Shown: positions 1-13,155 of the stretch, in pieces | Position numbering within the stretch: the stretch's first letter is position 1 | Layout of the letters: each line of letters opens with the position of its first letter | Source of the DNA: Streblospio benedicti | Taxonomy: Eukaryota; Annelida; Polychaeta; Spionida; Spionidae | DNA: 64,000 nt | Direction of reading: 5' to 3' | Assembly (NCBI GenBank): GCA_019095985.1 | Contig: CM032666.1 | Span: forward strand, 64,709,384 to 64,773,383 | Notes under the pieces: generated by a model | The model's input: only the letters and a program-made list of their open reading frames with translations | Database searches by the model: none | What the model was told of the DNA's origin: nothing | Position numbers and translations under genes: made by a program

Positions 1-663
1 CGAATCCAGAGATGGCCTTACAAAATCAGATGCATATATATAGTTTCTCTTTTGTTTTTGTTTTGTTTAGTTTTTGTTTGTTTGTTTTAGTTTGTATTCC
101 ATTGCTGTTTTTGTCATAAATCAGCAAATATACACAAATCCATCGATATACGCGACTCACTTGGGCCTGATGCAAGATATATGGCTCAGATCATCGTGTA
201 TTTAAAGTGTATACGCAACAAGTGGCAGTTTCATTCGGGTTTCCTTGCCTGTGAGATCCACTCCCCGAGTCCCCCGTACTAGGTGATGGCTGGCGTGCGT
301 GCCACGCCGCTATATCGGTGCGAGGCGGCGAGTCCCGGGGGCCGGCTGCCGCGCACAGATAGCGTGCTACATGGCGCTGATGGTGTACGGGGAACACCAT
401 ACGTATACGGGATAGCGGGGTGCGGTGGTGGTAGGTGGAGAAGGGAAGAGAAGGATACAGTCGTGGGTGCTGTGCTAAATTCTTTTAAACATATACGTAC
501 ACGTAATACTGTGATATACATGTATAGTCCACACCAGAATCGATTGTGTATAGCAGTTCAACACACATACACACTGTTTATACACACACTTGAAGATATC
601 ACCACATACACAGATATGCTAACGGCTGTAGCTACCTAACAAAAGCCCTTCCAGTGTACCTAC

Positions 664-751
664 CATACGGCCTGTCTCCAAGCAAGACACACCCATCCTG
701 TGGCAAGATGTTGACCGTCTCTGTCGATGCCGCCGTCTTCACGTCTCCCAT
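664..751 (-). CDS. possible first coding exon of an unidentified gene running off the left edge
   Basis: On the minus strand an ATG at 751 opens 29 codons (beginning MGDVKTAASTETVN, ending LLGDRPY) and runs into a good donor, GTAGGT, leaving phase 1. The frame is open and the composition looks coding, unlike its AT-rich surroundings. I do not recognise the protein and found no convincing second exon between 1 and 640, although 240-430 is GC- and CpG-rich. It may be the 5' end of a gene mostly outside the window, or a chance open frame. Confidence 0.27.
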
Positions 752-3700
752 GGTGACAGTCACAGCACTAGGCTTCCTATCCACACAATGAGGAGGTTAC
801 TACCATCGTCTGTGACACTTTCAGCTACAGCCTATCCAGGATGATTGTATATCCAATGTGTCCGTTATGGTTCTACTCTGACACAATGTGTGCTATCGGT
901 TCGTCACAGCGTGCACGAAGTGACCATTATTGGCCCAAACCTCACACCATTGTCTGTGTTCTGCTGGATTGGTCCATTGATTACCTATTGAGCATTATAC
1001 ATTGAGCTACCTATTTGCAAACAATGGCTCCAATAGATTAGCATGCTGTTATTATTGTCACCATATCGTCGTTGTGTATTGACATTTCATCTACATACCG
1101 CTACATTCCTCATATCCGCGGTATTTGCATCAATATGTTAGACACGTTTAGTCCATAGTCTCAATGTGCAACAATTGTACAGTGGTTGCTATATCTTGAA
1201 TATGTAGATAAAGATGAAAAGAAACATAAACATGGGCACATAACATCATAACCAGATGAGTAAGTCCCTAAAATTTCGAGCTTAAAATACCAGCGAAAGT
1301 GGGTAATTGTAAGGTTAAGGGTTTGGTATACATAATGCATAAGCAAAGATATCGATTTTCCCATGGCTTCTATAATCCGACACTAAAGCCCCAGTCACAC
1401 CAGCTTAAGACCCGTCATAAGGACTGGATCAGCTGTCCAACAAGCCTATCTTGCACCATGTGACGACCTATCATTATATTTTCCTCTTGGTACATCACAA
1501 CTAGTCACACAACCAATCTCTCTTCCTAAAGCCACACTATACCGGGTACAGCTAGTGGTGCGATAAACTAATACACGTTGTGCAATGGTTGTAGCCTGCT
1601 GTCCTGCCAAAATCGTGGACACCAGTCGTCCATTTTTTAACATGATCGAAAACCGTCATTTGGTCGCACGACACAAATTTCAGCCATAAATTATAGTGGC
1701 AAGGAGGTCTTAGATCTGGTGTGACTGGATTATAATTACGTTATTAGTAAGACAAACAAAACAGTATAGAGATGTATCACATTGCTACTGATAGACTGAT
1801 AGACTGATAGTGCTCTCATTTAAGCAAACTCATCCATTAAAATACAACATATCAGTGTGGAGAAAGGAAAGAGAACACTGCTTCTCTACGAATAGTCCTC
1901 CAATATAAACTTCATGATGCATCTTCATTAACCATTAGATGAAGACAGACACTCTCTCATCCGGTTCAGGTCTTCAGATCCACTGTGATTGATGTAGTTA
2001 TAAACCGTTAAAACAGGCCTCGGCAGTTTTAAACCTGCATTACACATCGTACAGGTGTTTGAATTATTTGTGTGAGTTTTGTTGGTGAAAAGAAGCAGGC
2101 TCTTTCTTCGCCATAGCATTGCATATACATTACTTGATAACGTATTCCGTATAATTATGCGTTATCATATCCCAATTTTCAATGTACACAAATTGCAGTT
2201 GTGCACTCTTTTATACATCATCGAAATTAAACACAGAGACACTATCAAGAGATACGTGGTAAACAACCTTACACAAAACCACTTACAAAATGTTCTTTAT
2301 GATTTGCCAGGTTACTATGTATGTGTTCCTATAAATCACGAATGTATCATTGGCATAACTCCGTAAATACTCTTATTGTTACAAGAATACAAAACCATCC
2401 CAGATAAAAAGACGTGTGACAGATGTAAAAATGTATACACCGCACGCCAGGAGTAGCGTAGACTTGCCATTAGGGATGAGAAAACCAGTCTAAAAATATG
2501 GCTAGCGTTGGGTTTGCGAGTAAATGCTCGGCGATATCACTGTCATTGATGATTTCCCTATTACTTTCTGCCGTGACAGTCACAATGATCATGATGCACA
2601 TTTTTTCAGATTGTACTACTGCGAGATTCATGTGTTGGTCCAGCACTTGAGACAACACGGTACAAATTCATCAATGGGATCGGGGTTTACAAAGTGTGGG
2701 TAATAAGCATCTTTCATGGACGTTGTCATAATGAGTGTGTGGGTTTCATTTCCAAATGCTGTTTCTCCTAAAATAGGGCACAATGCTCCGATCCACAACT
2801 TGAAGTCATTTTAAGATGACAAGGAGTTTGGGCAGGATGGAGGCATCTGGGACACAACCCATCTATTGACGTCCCTAAATAGGCATACTTGTAAAATCAA
2901 TCTTTGGTACGTGGTATTTTTTTATAAGTTTTAGCAGACTCCTGCCTTGCTGAACGGCAATGATGACAACATTGTTTATAACAGAATATTCAATATGTAT
3001 GTTTTATGGAAAAGAAACAACACATAGAGAATATAGAACCTCTATACAACACAGACTGGCCATCCAGTCGGGTTTCTGTTAGGGGTGAGCCGAAGCTTCG
3101 AATCTTCGAACCTTCGTTCGTCTACCCATACCTTCGAAGGTAACTTTCACAACCGAACCTTCGAGGTGACGCTACGTTGCTTTTATTTCGCTCATGTGTG
3201 GTCAAATAATCATCATAACGGTCATCGATTTCATGGTAAACTTCCTGCGTTAGTAGCAGGTGCCCGCCGCCATGCTGTGACTGACAGCACCACCTGGCAT
3301 CCCCCAGTCACGTGATTGATGGATGTCCCAGCAGAAATGTGCGGGAAGCAGCATACGACAGCGCATCAAAGCGACGCCTGGCGGCAAAATGTCACAACAA
3401 CAGGTGCCCGCTAGAGAGGAGACAGAGGAAAAGATAGACACCTGATTAAGAGCTTACTTTATCGTTCAAAAGACTTTCCCATCATTGTGAGAAGCACGTT
3501 TGGAAGCAATTCCGGGATTTTAGGCCAGTGCATGGACTGAGGGGACGGGGGCAACACAGAAGGCTCTGCCATATAGCTTGGGAGCATATGAAATATGACA
3601 TCCACTCTTCCATTTGGTCGGTTATTTCTGCAGAGGGAGAAAGAGAATTGTAGAGACCGAAATATATTGTAAAATATCTAAAAATCATTTCCCGTGTATA

Positions 3701-5238
3701 CAGCAAAAAAACGTCGAGAACAGCAGAGATGGGTGAAAAAAGAAAACAACGGTCTGCAGAAAGTAGATAAATAGCACAGCCTTGCCCCGACTTATCTCGA
3801 TGTTTGATCTCAAGCTTTTGTCTGTTCACATAAAGACATCGCTAATGAGACTGACGGCGAGAATGACGTGCTGTTTGTAGATGACAAAGGCTATGGACGA
3901 ACAATGACTTCACAGCCTCAGTCAGCTCTCGTAGGACAGGTTCTGGTAAAATGTATCGTAATGTCTGGCATGATTATACCGCAATGGGGAGTTCTTTATT
4001 TCATACCTATCAATCTATTTGGGGCAGTGGGTGTTCTCGTATCCAATGTAGGTCTGTGTCGTAATATATGCATGATATAGATATTGGCTAAGGCCTCCAC
4101 CCACCCCCACCACCACACCACCCCAATCCGTATGCAGGATGCTTCTGGCAGACTACTTTGTTAGGACTGTGGTGTACGATTGAGGCCTTGGGCCACTTTT
4201 AGTCAGGGTCGACTACTTGTTAATGCTACCGGCCGTAGTGTGCGTGAGCATATTGGCAGGAACTTCATATCCTTATATACCTTCTAACACACGAATTTGC
4301 ATAATGAATACGATCATACTTTCCACTATAATTCAATTTATGATGTACTAGTCTAAAAATATCAGAATATCAGAGACAATTTACTACTGGGCATTTTCTT
4401 CCGTGTGACATATTTGCGGTATTGCGCAACCGTTATTGCTCAAAGGTTTTAATGTAGACATTATGAAATCAATCATCAATTATAGGTTACAACACGCTAT
4501 ATCAGAACCTGTGGTACGAGAACTTGCACAGATTATAGTAACTACATGTACCAATAAATTTGTGTGACAAACTCCAGAACCTCATAATCCTAGAGTAACC
4601 GTAATGAGTGGGTCTGTACAGCTTAAACCAGTGACGCCATCACAACGAGTATTTTCAGTTCTCGCAATATTTCAGGCCTCCAAACCGATAACAATTACTG
4701 GAAATTCTGATATACGGACGAATGGCTGTGAACTTTTTAAAAATTGCATTCATACATACAATGCACATCCATGAAGTTCATCTATCTAGTAAAAGATTAG
4801 CTCTGCATATTGTATGCATGAATTTGTTTTCTTTATTTCCTTGTCATTTTTAGTTTATTTCCATTTATTACATCAAACTATGTAGAGAACTACTACATGC
4901 AAGAAAAGTGCAATACACAGAACAAAAAACAGACGTAGATCAATTTCACAAATATGTGGTAAGAAAGTTTTTCATTTAGAGTAAAGCTTCTACATTGTAT
5001 TGGAATTGGCATACATTGCTGTCTCAATGATCACACCAGAGAAGGTTTAAAAAGTAATTGCACATTGCCAACTAAATTACCGATAAAATATAGAAATAAA
5101 TTACATAAAATAATTTACAACAATACGTTTAACTTACTCAACAATTGAAGAATACCTTCAACATCTATAAGCTTTTTCTAACAACTACACACTAACTTCA
5201 AGTTTATCACAGAATCACAGAATCATTGAGCTGTTCTA
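752..5238. other. intergenic stretch, no supported gene
   Basis: This is AT-rich spacer between the possible exon at 664-751 and the 3' end of fax-like gene A. Open frames are short and lack splice context. A small GACTGATA repeat lies near 1795-1810. Around 3083-3170 there is a cluster of TTCGAA/CTTCGAAGG palindromes just after GGGGTGAGCCG, reminiscent of a hAT-type transposon end, but no matching second end was found. Confidence 0.5.
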
Positions 5239-8200
5239 TCACACAAGAAAGGGCTCGTTGTTGACGAGCTTGTCCCAGTCGGGCCAGGCGGCCTGCTTCA
5301 TCCTCTCCATGAAGGCCACGAGGTTGCTGCCGCCGGCCTCAGATGTTAGCACGGCTTTGTGCGGGTACGGCATGTCAACCGGCACAATCTGAGACAAGAG
5401 CCCAAACACGGAGCAGTCCACCTGATGGAGAGACGGGGAGGTCAGGTAAATGCAGTGTGGGCTCAGACAACATGGAGCAGTCCACCTGATGGATAAACAG
5501 GGAGGTCACGTAAATACAGGTGTTTTCAGACAACACAGAGCAGTCGACCTGATAGAGAGACAGGGAGGTCAGGTAAATACAGGGTGTTCTCAGACTACGC
5601 GGAGCAGTCCACTTGATGGAGAGACGGGCAGGCAAGGTAAATAAATGGTTTTTCTGAGGCAACGCGGAGCAGTTCATCTGACGGAGAGAACTAATCATAT
5701 CACCAATATATTAACTTATATTCTAAGATAAAGAAATTAAACAACAACTGCTAAGCAGAATAATGAAATGTTTAGTCCTAGTTGAACCAAATATGACCTA
5801 ATAATATGCAATAGGTTAATGGCAAATTGAATGACTCATTTTGTATCTGATGATAAAGTACTAAAAAGGCTATTTAATTATGCTTCAACGGCATTGATCT
5901 TTTTAATTGAGCTAGCAGTGTTTACTTAAAAATAAATGTAATAATCTTGTCATTAAGAGGTTAAGAATCACTCGCGTGTTCTGGATACTAACCACGGTGG
6001 GTTTATCCCCTAAGAAGAATGGCTTCTCCCCCAGACACTGCGCCAGGGCTGTCATGTCTCTCTTGGCGATCTTGGCGATGTCCTCTGGGGTCTTTCTCCC
6101 AATACCCTGTGACTTACATCCTTCCTCCACCTATAATTCAAATTATATCTGTAGTTTTATAAACATAGTAGTAGCTCAACCAAAGGAACAAAGTTTTCCC
6201 TAAACTTTACCCTATTTTTGTAATATTTTCACTTTATTTTAGCAAAGGTGTTCACAAAGAAAGTTAATTTTGAACATCTATACGATCTCATTAAGTGCCG
6301 AACATTGGTAGAATGCTAGTAGGCTATTCAAAACACATTCCTCTTCTACCTTAGGACCTCACCAGCACGTACATTGTGCGAGAACATGGCTTTGATCTTG
6401 GCATCCACCGCGGGCACGGGGTTCATGCGGAAGACCCGCGAGAAGGCGCCCGTCATGTGCTGCACGTAGCGAGCGTGGAACAGTGTCCAGATGGTGGAGC
6501 ACTCCGCCATCTGCAGTCACCAGAGACAGGGTGAAAATATCGCTAGTAAAAGCTAGCGGCACAATCGGCAGTGGGGACATTTTGACGTCACTGTCTTTTG
6601 CGTGTGTGGTGTGCAAGTAACGAAGTACGATCTCGAGGTTTCATACTGCTTACATATGGCCAGACTACTGCTGAATTGAGCGTAATATAATAGAGCCTGA
6701 CGTTTGCACTGATCACCACGATCTCCACTGTTTGTTTGTTTTTTTTGTTTTTTGTTTGTTTGTTTCTTTTTTAAGTAGAGAGGAATTAGGGAGGCAATAC
6801 TGCCGGATGTGCAGTAGGTGTAATACATTCATATTAAGTATATTGTGAGGGACCTCAATGCACCTGTTGAGTATCTATGTTGTTGGTCGTATTTGCGAGT
6901 TCGGTTGCTGCCAATGACTCATGATCAGGAATATAGAGTTCGTAATTTGGAGAAATAATATGAGCAGCATTAGCTATAGTTCTCTATCGTTGTGTAAGTT
7001 TCCATTATATGTGTATTTCGTAGAATATTCCCTAGATATAACAACCACTATAGGTTTTTACTGTTGTTCATATTCCATGCATGTGGTCATGGCAGATATT
7101 TGCTGGCAATGTGTGCATATCGCCTATGATATCATATCGTACATAGTGCAAAACTATTGACTGTCCTGCATTCACATCTTTCTAAAATCACAATGAACCC
7201 TCAATGACAATAAAAATCTTTTACGAATTGTTCAGGACAGTCGGACAGTGCTTCTTTTATATTGCGTTAATCACCATCCTATTTTGATGACTTCACAGTG
7301 AATCAATGATCTCACCTGTGTAATAGCCCGTCCGATGCCCTGTTGTTCAGGCGTGAGCCCCTCTGTGGGGTCCATGCCGCGCTCCTGCATGAGGTGCTCT
7401 ATGATCAGTCCACTGTCTGCCATCACCTGGCCGTTGTAGTATATATAGGGGATCTGCTTGGTCGGCGATTGGTATTGGTTCGCCGGAAACACGACCTTGA
7501 AAGCAACACAACAATTGATGGCGAACGTGTAAAAAATTATGAAAATGAAGTATTTTTTTGGTGTGGGGGAAAGGAGGGGGCACGCGTCCCCTGCAACACC
7601 CGACCCACTGGATCTGCCTATGATGACCATTAGAAAGAAATTTAGTTGTATGAGCAGAGATTTTGGTAAATCTGACATTCTATCATTGCGTGCATAAATC
7701 ACCGCCAATAACCCACGCTGATTGGTCGACCAGCGTGCTCACTTGAGCAGAGATTTTTTGCTGACATTTTACGTTGCATTATGCGATATTTACACTTTGC
7801 TAAGGACTGTAACGCGCGCGCGCTGAGACCACTAGCCTAAACTAGACTAGTACCGTCACATTTGCTGACGTCGCATGGTCAAAATGGCAATGAGATCGTT
7901 ATGATATGATTTATTCTAAAATAAAAACGTATCAGACACTCATTTAGTGTGGATTTTAGTCATGATTGAATGGTATTTGACCACTCGATTGTCGTGTCAA
8001 CCGTGAAATTGATTCACGGTTGACACTTCCAATCAGACGTCAGCATTGTCAAGTCCTACAATTGATCACGTTGTATTGTATTACTAGTACGTTAATACGA
8101 ATTTACAGGATTCTGTCTGCGAGTGTACACTGTATTTTATATGCACAGTACATGTGTATGATGTTGATATTTGATGAAGAATTATATCACAATTGGTCGC

Positions 8201-9211
8201 AGCGAATCTATGAATTTAGAGAGTGGGTTGACATATATGCTCACTTTTTCATGTCATTGAAATGACTGAGTCAAATGAAGGAATAGGAGCATATTCCAAA
8301 CAATAGACACGTACATGTATGACAATATCCATGGGCTATGATAGACTGGGCAATCATGGTAAATGCACGCATTCCTAACTGTGTACTGTATGTATGCGTC
8401 CTACTGTATGTGGAAGCTGAACTGATAAATGGATCACCTGGAATAAGTGTAATTTCTTCACGGGTGACCTTGTTAGTCTCGTAACAAGAACCATTTACTG
8501 TTTGCACACTGTTTGCTTAAATAAGAAAAATTGCACTTTGGCTATAGGCTCTGTTATCCACAGTGTACACTGGCCTTGCTAGATGGATTAATGATATTGT
8601 TATTGCTGAGACAGTGATCTTACTTGTATTCTAAAGCCACGTTTTCCTTTGGCTATTTATGTGCGTGCTGAACTTGTGATAAGCGTTCACTGGTCTAGCA
8701 CACGTCCTCAGCAAATCCAATCACTACATTCGTCTCACACACTCACGCACGCTCAATCGCTTATAAGGCTACAATCAAACACACGCACGCACGCACCCAC
8801 GCATACACGCACGGTATGTCCTCATATACAGAGCACGGTCATCATACTTTCTCTTAAAAACATAACAGCTTGTTGAAAAGCCAACGTGACCGCAACTTTA
8901 CCGCTCTCTGCAAGTCGAATGAGTTTCAATGCCGTTGACAGCATGCGCACACCGCGTGTACGAACCTCGTACGGCACGTGGTTGAGCCGCAGCCACGTCT
9001 CCAGCTTGATGGCGTACGGCGAGATGTTGACGGTCTGCCGCGTCCACTCGCGAGAGAACGTGTGAACGTACAGCACGCCCGGCTCGTACGTCACGGCGGG
9101 GGCTGCGGCGAGCACGCCGGGCGGCGGACCCTCCCCGGACAGCACTGCAGACGGGGGCGGTCCACCGTTTGTGGCGATGCAGGCCCCGGGAGGTGGGCCT
9201 CTTGATGACAT
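5239..9211 (-). CDS. fax-like GST-fold protein, paralog A (five exons)
   Basis: Exons on the minus strand are 9211-8966, 7495-7316, 6510-6373, 6130-5993 and 5421-5239. All four introns are phase 0 and the product is 294 residues. It belongs to the failed-axon-connections/metaxin-like branch of the GST fold: a thioredoxin-like N-terminal part (SPYAIKLETWLRLNHVPYE, about 64-82; QIPYIYYNG; ADSGLIIEHL) and a helical C-terminal part (GIGRKTPEDIAKIAKRDM, LGEKPFFLGDKPTV, then AWPDWDKLV near the end). In the family the SPFC motif carries a cysteine at the start of helix 1; here it is Ala. Residues 1-40 are a proline-rich lead with three GPPP motifs that paralogs B-D lack. The start is set at 9211 because an upstream in-frame ATG lies before a probable acceptor (TTGCAG) of a 5' UTR intron. 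Fax proteins act in axon growth in flies; the substrate is unknown. It is inverted relative to B-D and more than 27 kb from them. Confidence 0.9.
5411..5690 (-). repeat. 64-bp minisatellite containing the intron 4 splice acceptor of gene A
   Basis: Five copies begin at 5411, 5475, 5538, 5602 and 5667 (spacing 63-65). On the minus strand each carries a pyrimidine tract, an ATCAG-like acceptor and the first codons of exon 5 (GTGGACTGCTC). The copy at 5411-5421 is the true exon edge; the others lie in intron 4. Genes C and D carry two copies each in the same position. Confidence 0.85.
7555..7640. repeat. possible mobile-element remnant in gene A intron 1
   Basis: A GC-rich patch with a short self-complementary core (GGGGGCACGCGTCCCCTG) followed by CTGGATCTGCC sits in AT-rich intron sequence. 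A similar GGGGCATATTCGCCCCTG core occurs in C1q intron 1 near 12517. This suggests a dispersed element, but no ends could be defined. Confidence 0.3.
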
Positions 9212-11917
9212 GGTCTTGTCGTCTGCAACATTTATAAAAATATATCCCATATCATGTCAATAATCTTTGGACTATCACACTGTGATTCTGTAAATCCTAC
9301 TGATGAATAAATCCGTGTACCACACTGTTGTGTATTTCCTCCCTTCTGCGTAAGTGAAAATAAGTGAATACGCACTGGTATGTATCAGTATAGCTTGTTC
9401 TAAAAATGCAATAGATGGATAATATTCTACTGTATGTTTCGTCATAAATGAGCATCTCTACACTCATAGTGATATACATACAAAGGTATAGACATAAAAC
9501 TAACAGAACAATAATCGTTTGACTAGTGTGCTAATGGCATTAACATAGCATCTGATATCAATTTTACCTTTTTCTCTAAATACACACTCCTTTAAAATCA
9601 AGCTGGTATCCTGTGTTATGGTATATATCTAATGACCAGTGAGAGCCTTGAATATGTGGTTTTCTAACAACCAGTGGGATATTTCTATAAAAACTAACAC
9701 CCTATGATGTAAATCCTACGTATTAATTGAAACTATTACAATGCGATTATTGATTTGATCAGCGTTTATATATTCGTGTGCATGTTAAGGCGCAGATCTT
9801 TAGTCTGTGTACACAGTGACAAAAACAAAAAAACACTTAGAGTACAGAATGGCAGTAAACACACTTATCATCCGCAATAAACTAGTTTGGATATACAGTA
9901 AGGATAAACAAGCAGGTCTCACGTGCATAATTATAGCAATTAGATATTAGAACACTTGGTCACTGGAAAGTTCATAAAAGTTAACAATAACAGCTCTTTA
10001 GTTGACTTTTATTGGCATGATTAAGTAAAATTACATAGGCGGTTCTGCCGGGTAACTAGTCCTGGCCATATAGGCCTACGTGTAATATTTAGTGACACAT
10101 TAATTCAAATTTATCGTTTTGCTGTTGGTTTTCCTTATATTTCCTCACCCACCCATGTATTTGGATGCGGCCAAGTCTCCCGACAGCGTCCCCCCTGGTT
10201 CGAGCATGTGAAGCCGTGTGTGTCAACATCAGTGCAAAATCCTTGTACAGATCAAGGCCCTTTGTGAAACCTGGTGATCAAAGTCGTTCCTTCCAATGTC
10301 GTATTGGGCGTGGGTTGCACACAGAACCAGCCCAACAGCACAACGAGGAGTAGGTGGAGGTGGTGACAAGCCCTGGTCAAACGAGGCGGAGCCCACCCAC
10401 GAGGAAGGTCTCGTGCGCGCGTAGTTGTCCGCGAGGGCGGTCTAGTCAACGCACGGCCGAATTTAATCAGAGTATACGTATTTGCAGTTTAGCACCATTA
10501 TTTGCAGTGTACTTATAAGTCAACATCCTATAGTAAAAGGTCATAAACATGTTTTGAACGTTACATTGTGGTGTTATCAATTACATGATCAGCATATCCT
10601 AAAACGTCTGGAATCCAGCCATGATTCTTGATTTATTTTTCTAAAAAATTTAAAACTGATATCATTATGTTTACGTTTATCCTATGAAATATTTACCACG
10701 CTAAAAAGTCATTATCAATTATCATGAGTATCATGAGTATTAGTATTTTATTTTTAGTGAAGTTTAAGTTTTATTTCAAGTAAAATACCATCAATGATTT
10801 TGTTTGGTTACGGATCCAGCCGTGTACTTGTGTTTTCGTCCATATTATGGTAATATGACACACATCCTAACGGCTTCTTAAATTCGCCAACACTTCTGCG
10901 TGGTCCTGCCGATATCCGCTATTTGACCGTGGTCATCATCCCCAGACAGTCCGCGTGTATCGGCATCATTGCTGTTGTGGTCGAGGGGCGTATGAGGTCA
11001 AATCCTTGCTGGAGCGGAGCGGACGCGGTCAGAAATATGTGTTTGCGGACACTTTGTGGATCAATGCCATTACGGTCAGAAACAATAGAATGACCACGGA
11101 TCATTCTTTGATCCAAGTCTACAACAGATCATTACAAGATTTTCTTTGATCGGGATCTTTTACTTTGTTTTTGAAAGAACACGCAGGCGTGTTACTGTTT
11201 GATTTAATAAACTGCTATACTGCAGTTATTAGAGACATGTTAGACAAGCATATCAAATATGTCTTAAACACTTCATTTTATAATGTTGTCTTACATTTTA
11301 TTAGAAATACTTCATATTTGTATAATCATCGTATGATTTGAAGTCAATGTCATACCATTACCAACACTCTCCTTATATTAATTAGAGTTAACCACTATGC
11401 ACAGCATGATTCCTTTTGATTTCATTGACTCGCATGGTCATTAAAGTACTCCTTAAGATAAAGCAAACATATTTATAAAGATCACGCATGTTGCATAACT
11501 GGCCAACTGCTACTTATTCAATGGTCAATGAAATCAAAAGGCGCCTGTACACAAGTCTTTTGCCTGATCTGGTGTGAACAAGAGATCGTGAGTTCAATTC
11601 CGCGACTTTCCAAAGTATTACATGTCTACCTGAGTTCTTTCACATCATTCCTGTAAATATTGGCTTAGCCACCCAAAATACAAAGTAAATATTTTGTAAG
11701 GATATATTTGTATATTCACAATGAAAAAGGTATCCAATTTAGTTTTCCGAAGGTAATTTGCTATACAAGCTCTGTATCTACTCTAGCCATATTTAATATG
11801 ATGCTTACCATGTTGTGCTTTACATGTAACATAATAACAAAGATTCTTATTATTCGGTTTATTGGCTAAATTGTCTACATTGACAATATGCTGTTCTGGC
11901 AGAAGAATAAACCCGGT
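9212..11917. other. intergenic stretch between gene A and the C1q gene
   Basis: No gene is supported. 10165-10450 and 10910-11160 are GC-richer than their surroundings and hold short open frames on both strands without motifs or splice borders, probably old mobile-element debris. At about 11590-11612, ATCGTGAGTTCAATTCC resembles the B box of the tRNA-headed SINE at 16430, so a worn SINE fragment is likely there. Confidence 0.45.
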
Positions 11918-13155
11918 TTAGTTAATTTTCACACCTGAAAAGGTGTTATATCTGTATTCATCACTACCTCTGAGTGTGCTTCTTGAACCAAAACCACTAA
12001 CATGTCTGACAGATACAGTGTCACCAGTGGCAAGGTTCAGAACAACCATGTTAGAACTAACAACGTTTGCATTATCACTACCGTAGAATCTTACTTGTTT
12101 CTCGCCATTGTGTACAATATAAAGATGAGTTACGCCATTTATGCTATTACAATTAGAATAGAACAGATAAACTCCTCCGTCGGGGGCAACAAATTGATGT
12201 TGATTGGCGTCCCATCCACCCCCCACGTTGGTGATGACAGCATCGTAAGGGATGTTGACATTGGCCTGCACGGCATGGTTAGACGCCAGTCGAACCGTGA
12301 ATCCGACGACGGGCAACAAACCACCTGAAATAGGATCAATGATTACACATTTCATGTGGCTCACTTGTGCATGTACAACTAAGAGAGGGGTGTTGATAAC
12401 TCTCTAAGTGAGTGATGCTTTCAGGCTAGATTCAAATTAAACTTCTCGCTTATAACCGCAAACGCTCGCACCACAGAATAACATCCCATGAAATGCAATG
12501 TTAAGGGTAAAAGGGGAGGGGCATATTCGCCCCTGAGTCCCATGGGTCTACCTATGGTTTTACTATTATAGCGTTCATCCAACAATAAATTATTCTACTT
12601 TCGAAATGTTTACTGGTAATATTAACCCGCTTGGTACATGCCTGATGGTGATAACTTTTGATGATTTTCGACTTGTGTCAGACGACTTTTAAGCTCGGCC
12701 ACTTCAGTCTCAATCATTGCCTTCACCAACGCTCGAAGATCTTCGTCTGACCCATCATTCTAAGGGTAATATAGATTTAATGTTAGTCAATGGTTCTCTG
12801 AAAGGGGCATCTGACAAACTAGATTTAAAATGCAAATTGTCTAATTTCTCTCTTTTTTTCAAATCATGTGTCTATCGTACGTTTGTGGGCTGTTTTATTG
12901 GCGGAAAAGCAAATCGTCGTTGAATTCATAATTCATGTAATATTGATTTCAAAGAAATGTGCTTGAAGAAAATGTAGCCTAATTCATTTTTGTCCATGTA
13001 AAAGATGCGTGTACCTAGTTGATACATCAAATTGCAATATTTAGCTCCTAACATGTATTGTATTCTTACCAAAACAGGTACATTTTACATACCTTCTTGG
13101 ATGTGGCAAAAATGCCATGGAATAGGAAAGATGCAAGTATTATAGTTGCTATCAT
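11918..13155 (-). CDS. secreted C1q-domain protein (three exons)
   Basis: Exons on the minus strand are 13155-13093, 12759-12627 and 12324-11918, joined in phases 0 and 1, giving 200 residues. Exon 1 encodes a signal peptide (MIATIILASFLFHGIFA). Exon 2 encodes a short amphipathic heptad segment (VAELKSRLTQVENHQ, about residues 40-54), the trimerising coil usual in cerebellin-like and mollusc-type C1q proteins; there is no collagen repeat. Exon 3 is one C1q jelly-roll domain (GFTVRLASN, then YDAVITNVGGGWD, QFVAPDGGVYLFY, and a final NTFSGVKI). Such proteins form trimers outside the cell and bind microbial or self surfaces in invertebrate innate immunity. The ligand cannot be read from sequence. 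The neighbours give no functional link. Confidence 0.9.

Noticed and set aside
191-639. Overlapping GC-rich open frames on both strands
   Set aside because: Frames are open because of base composition; no motif, no conserved start, no matched splice sites.
3083-3170. Complete hAT element from the CTTCGAAGG palindromes
   Set aside because: Only one end-like sequence is visible; no second end, target duplication or transposase.
3846-3960. Open plus-strand frame (NETDGENDVLFVDDKGYGRT) as a coding exon
   Set aside because: It reads like protein and a weak donor follows, but there is no start, no partner exon and no recognisable family. Not enough to call a gene.
11590-11620. tRNA gene suggested by a B-box-like sequence
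   Set aside because: No proper A box or cloverleaf; it resembles the SINE head at 16430.
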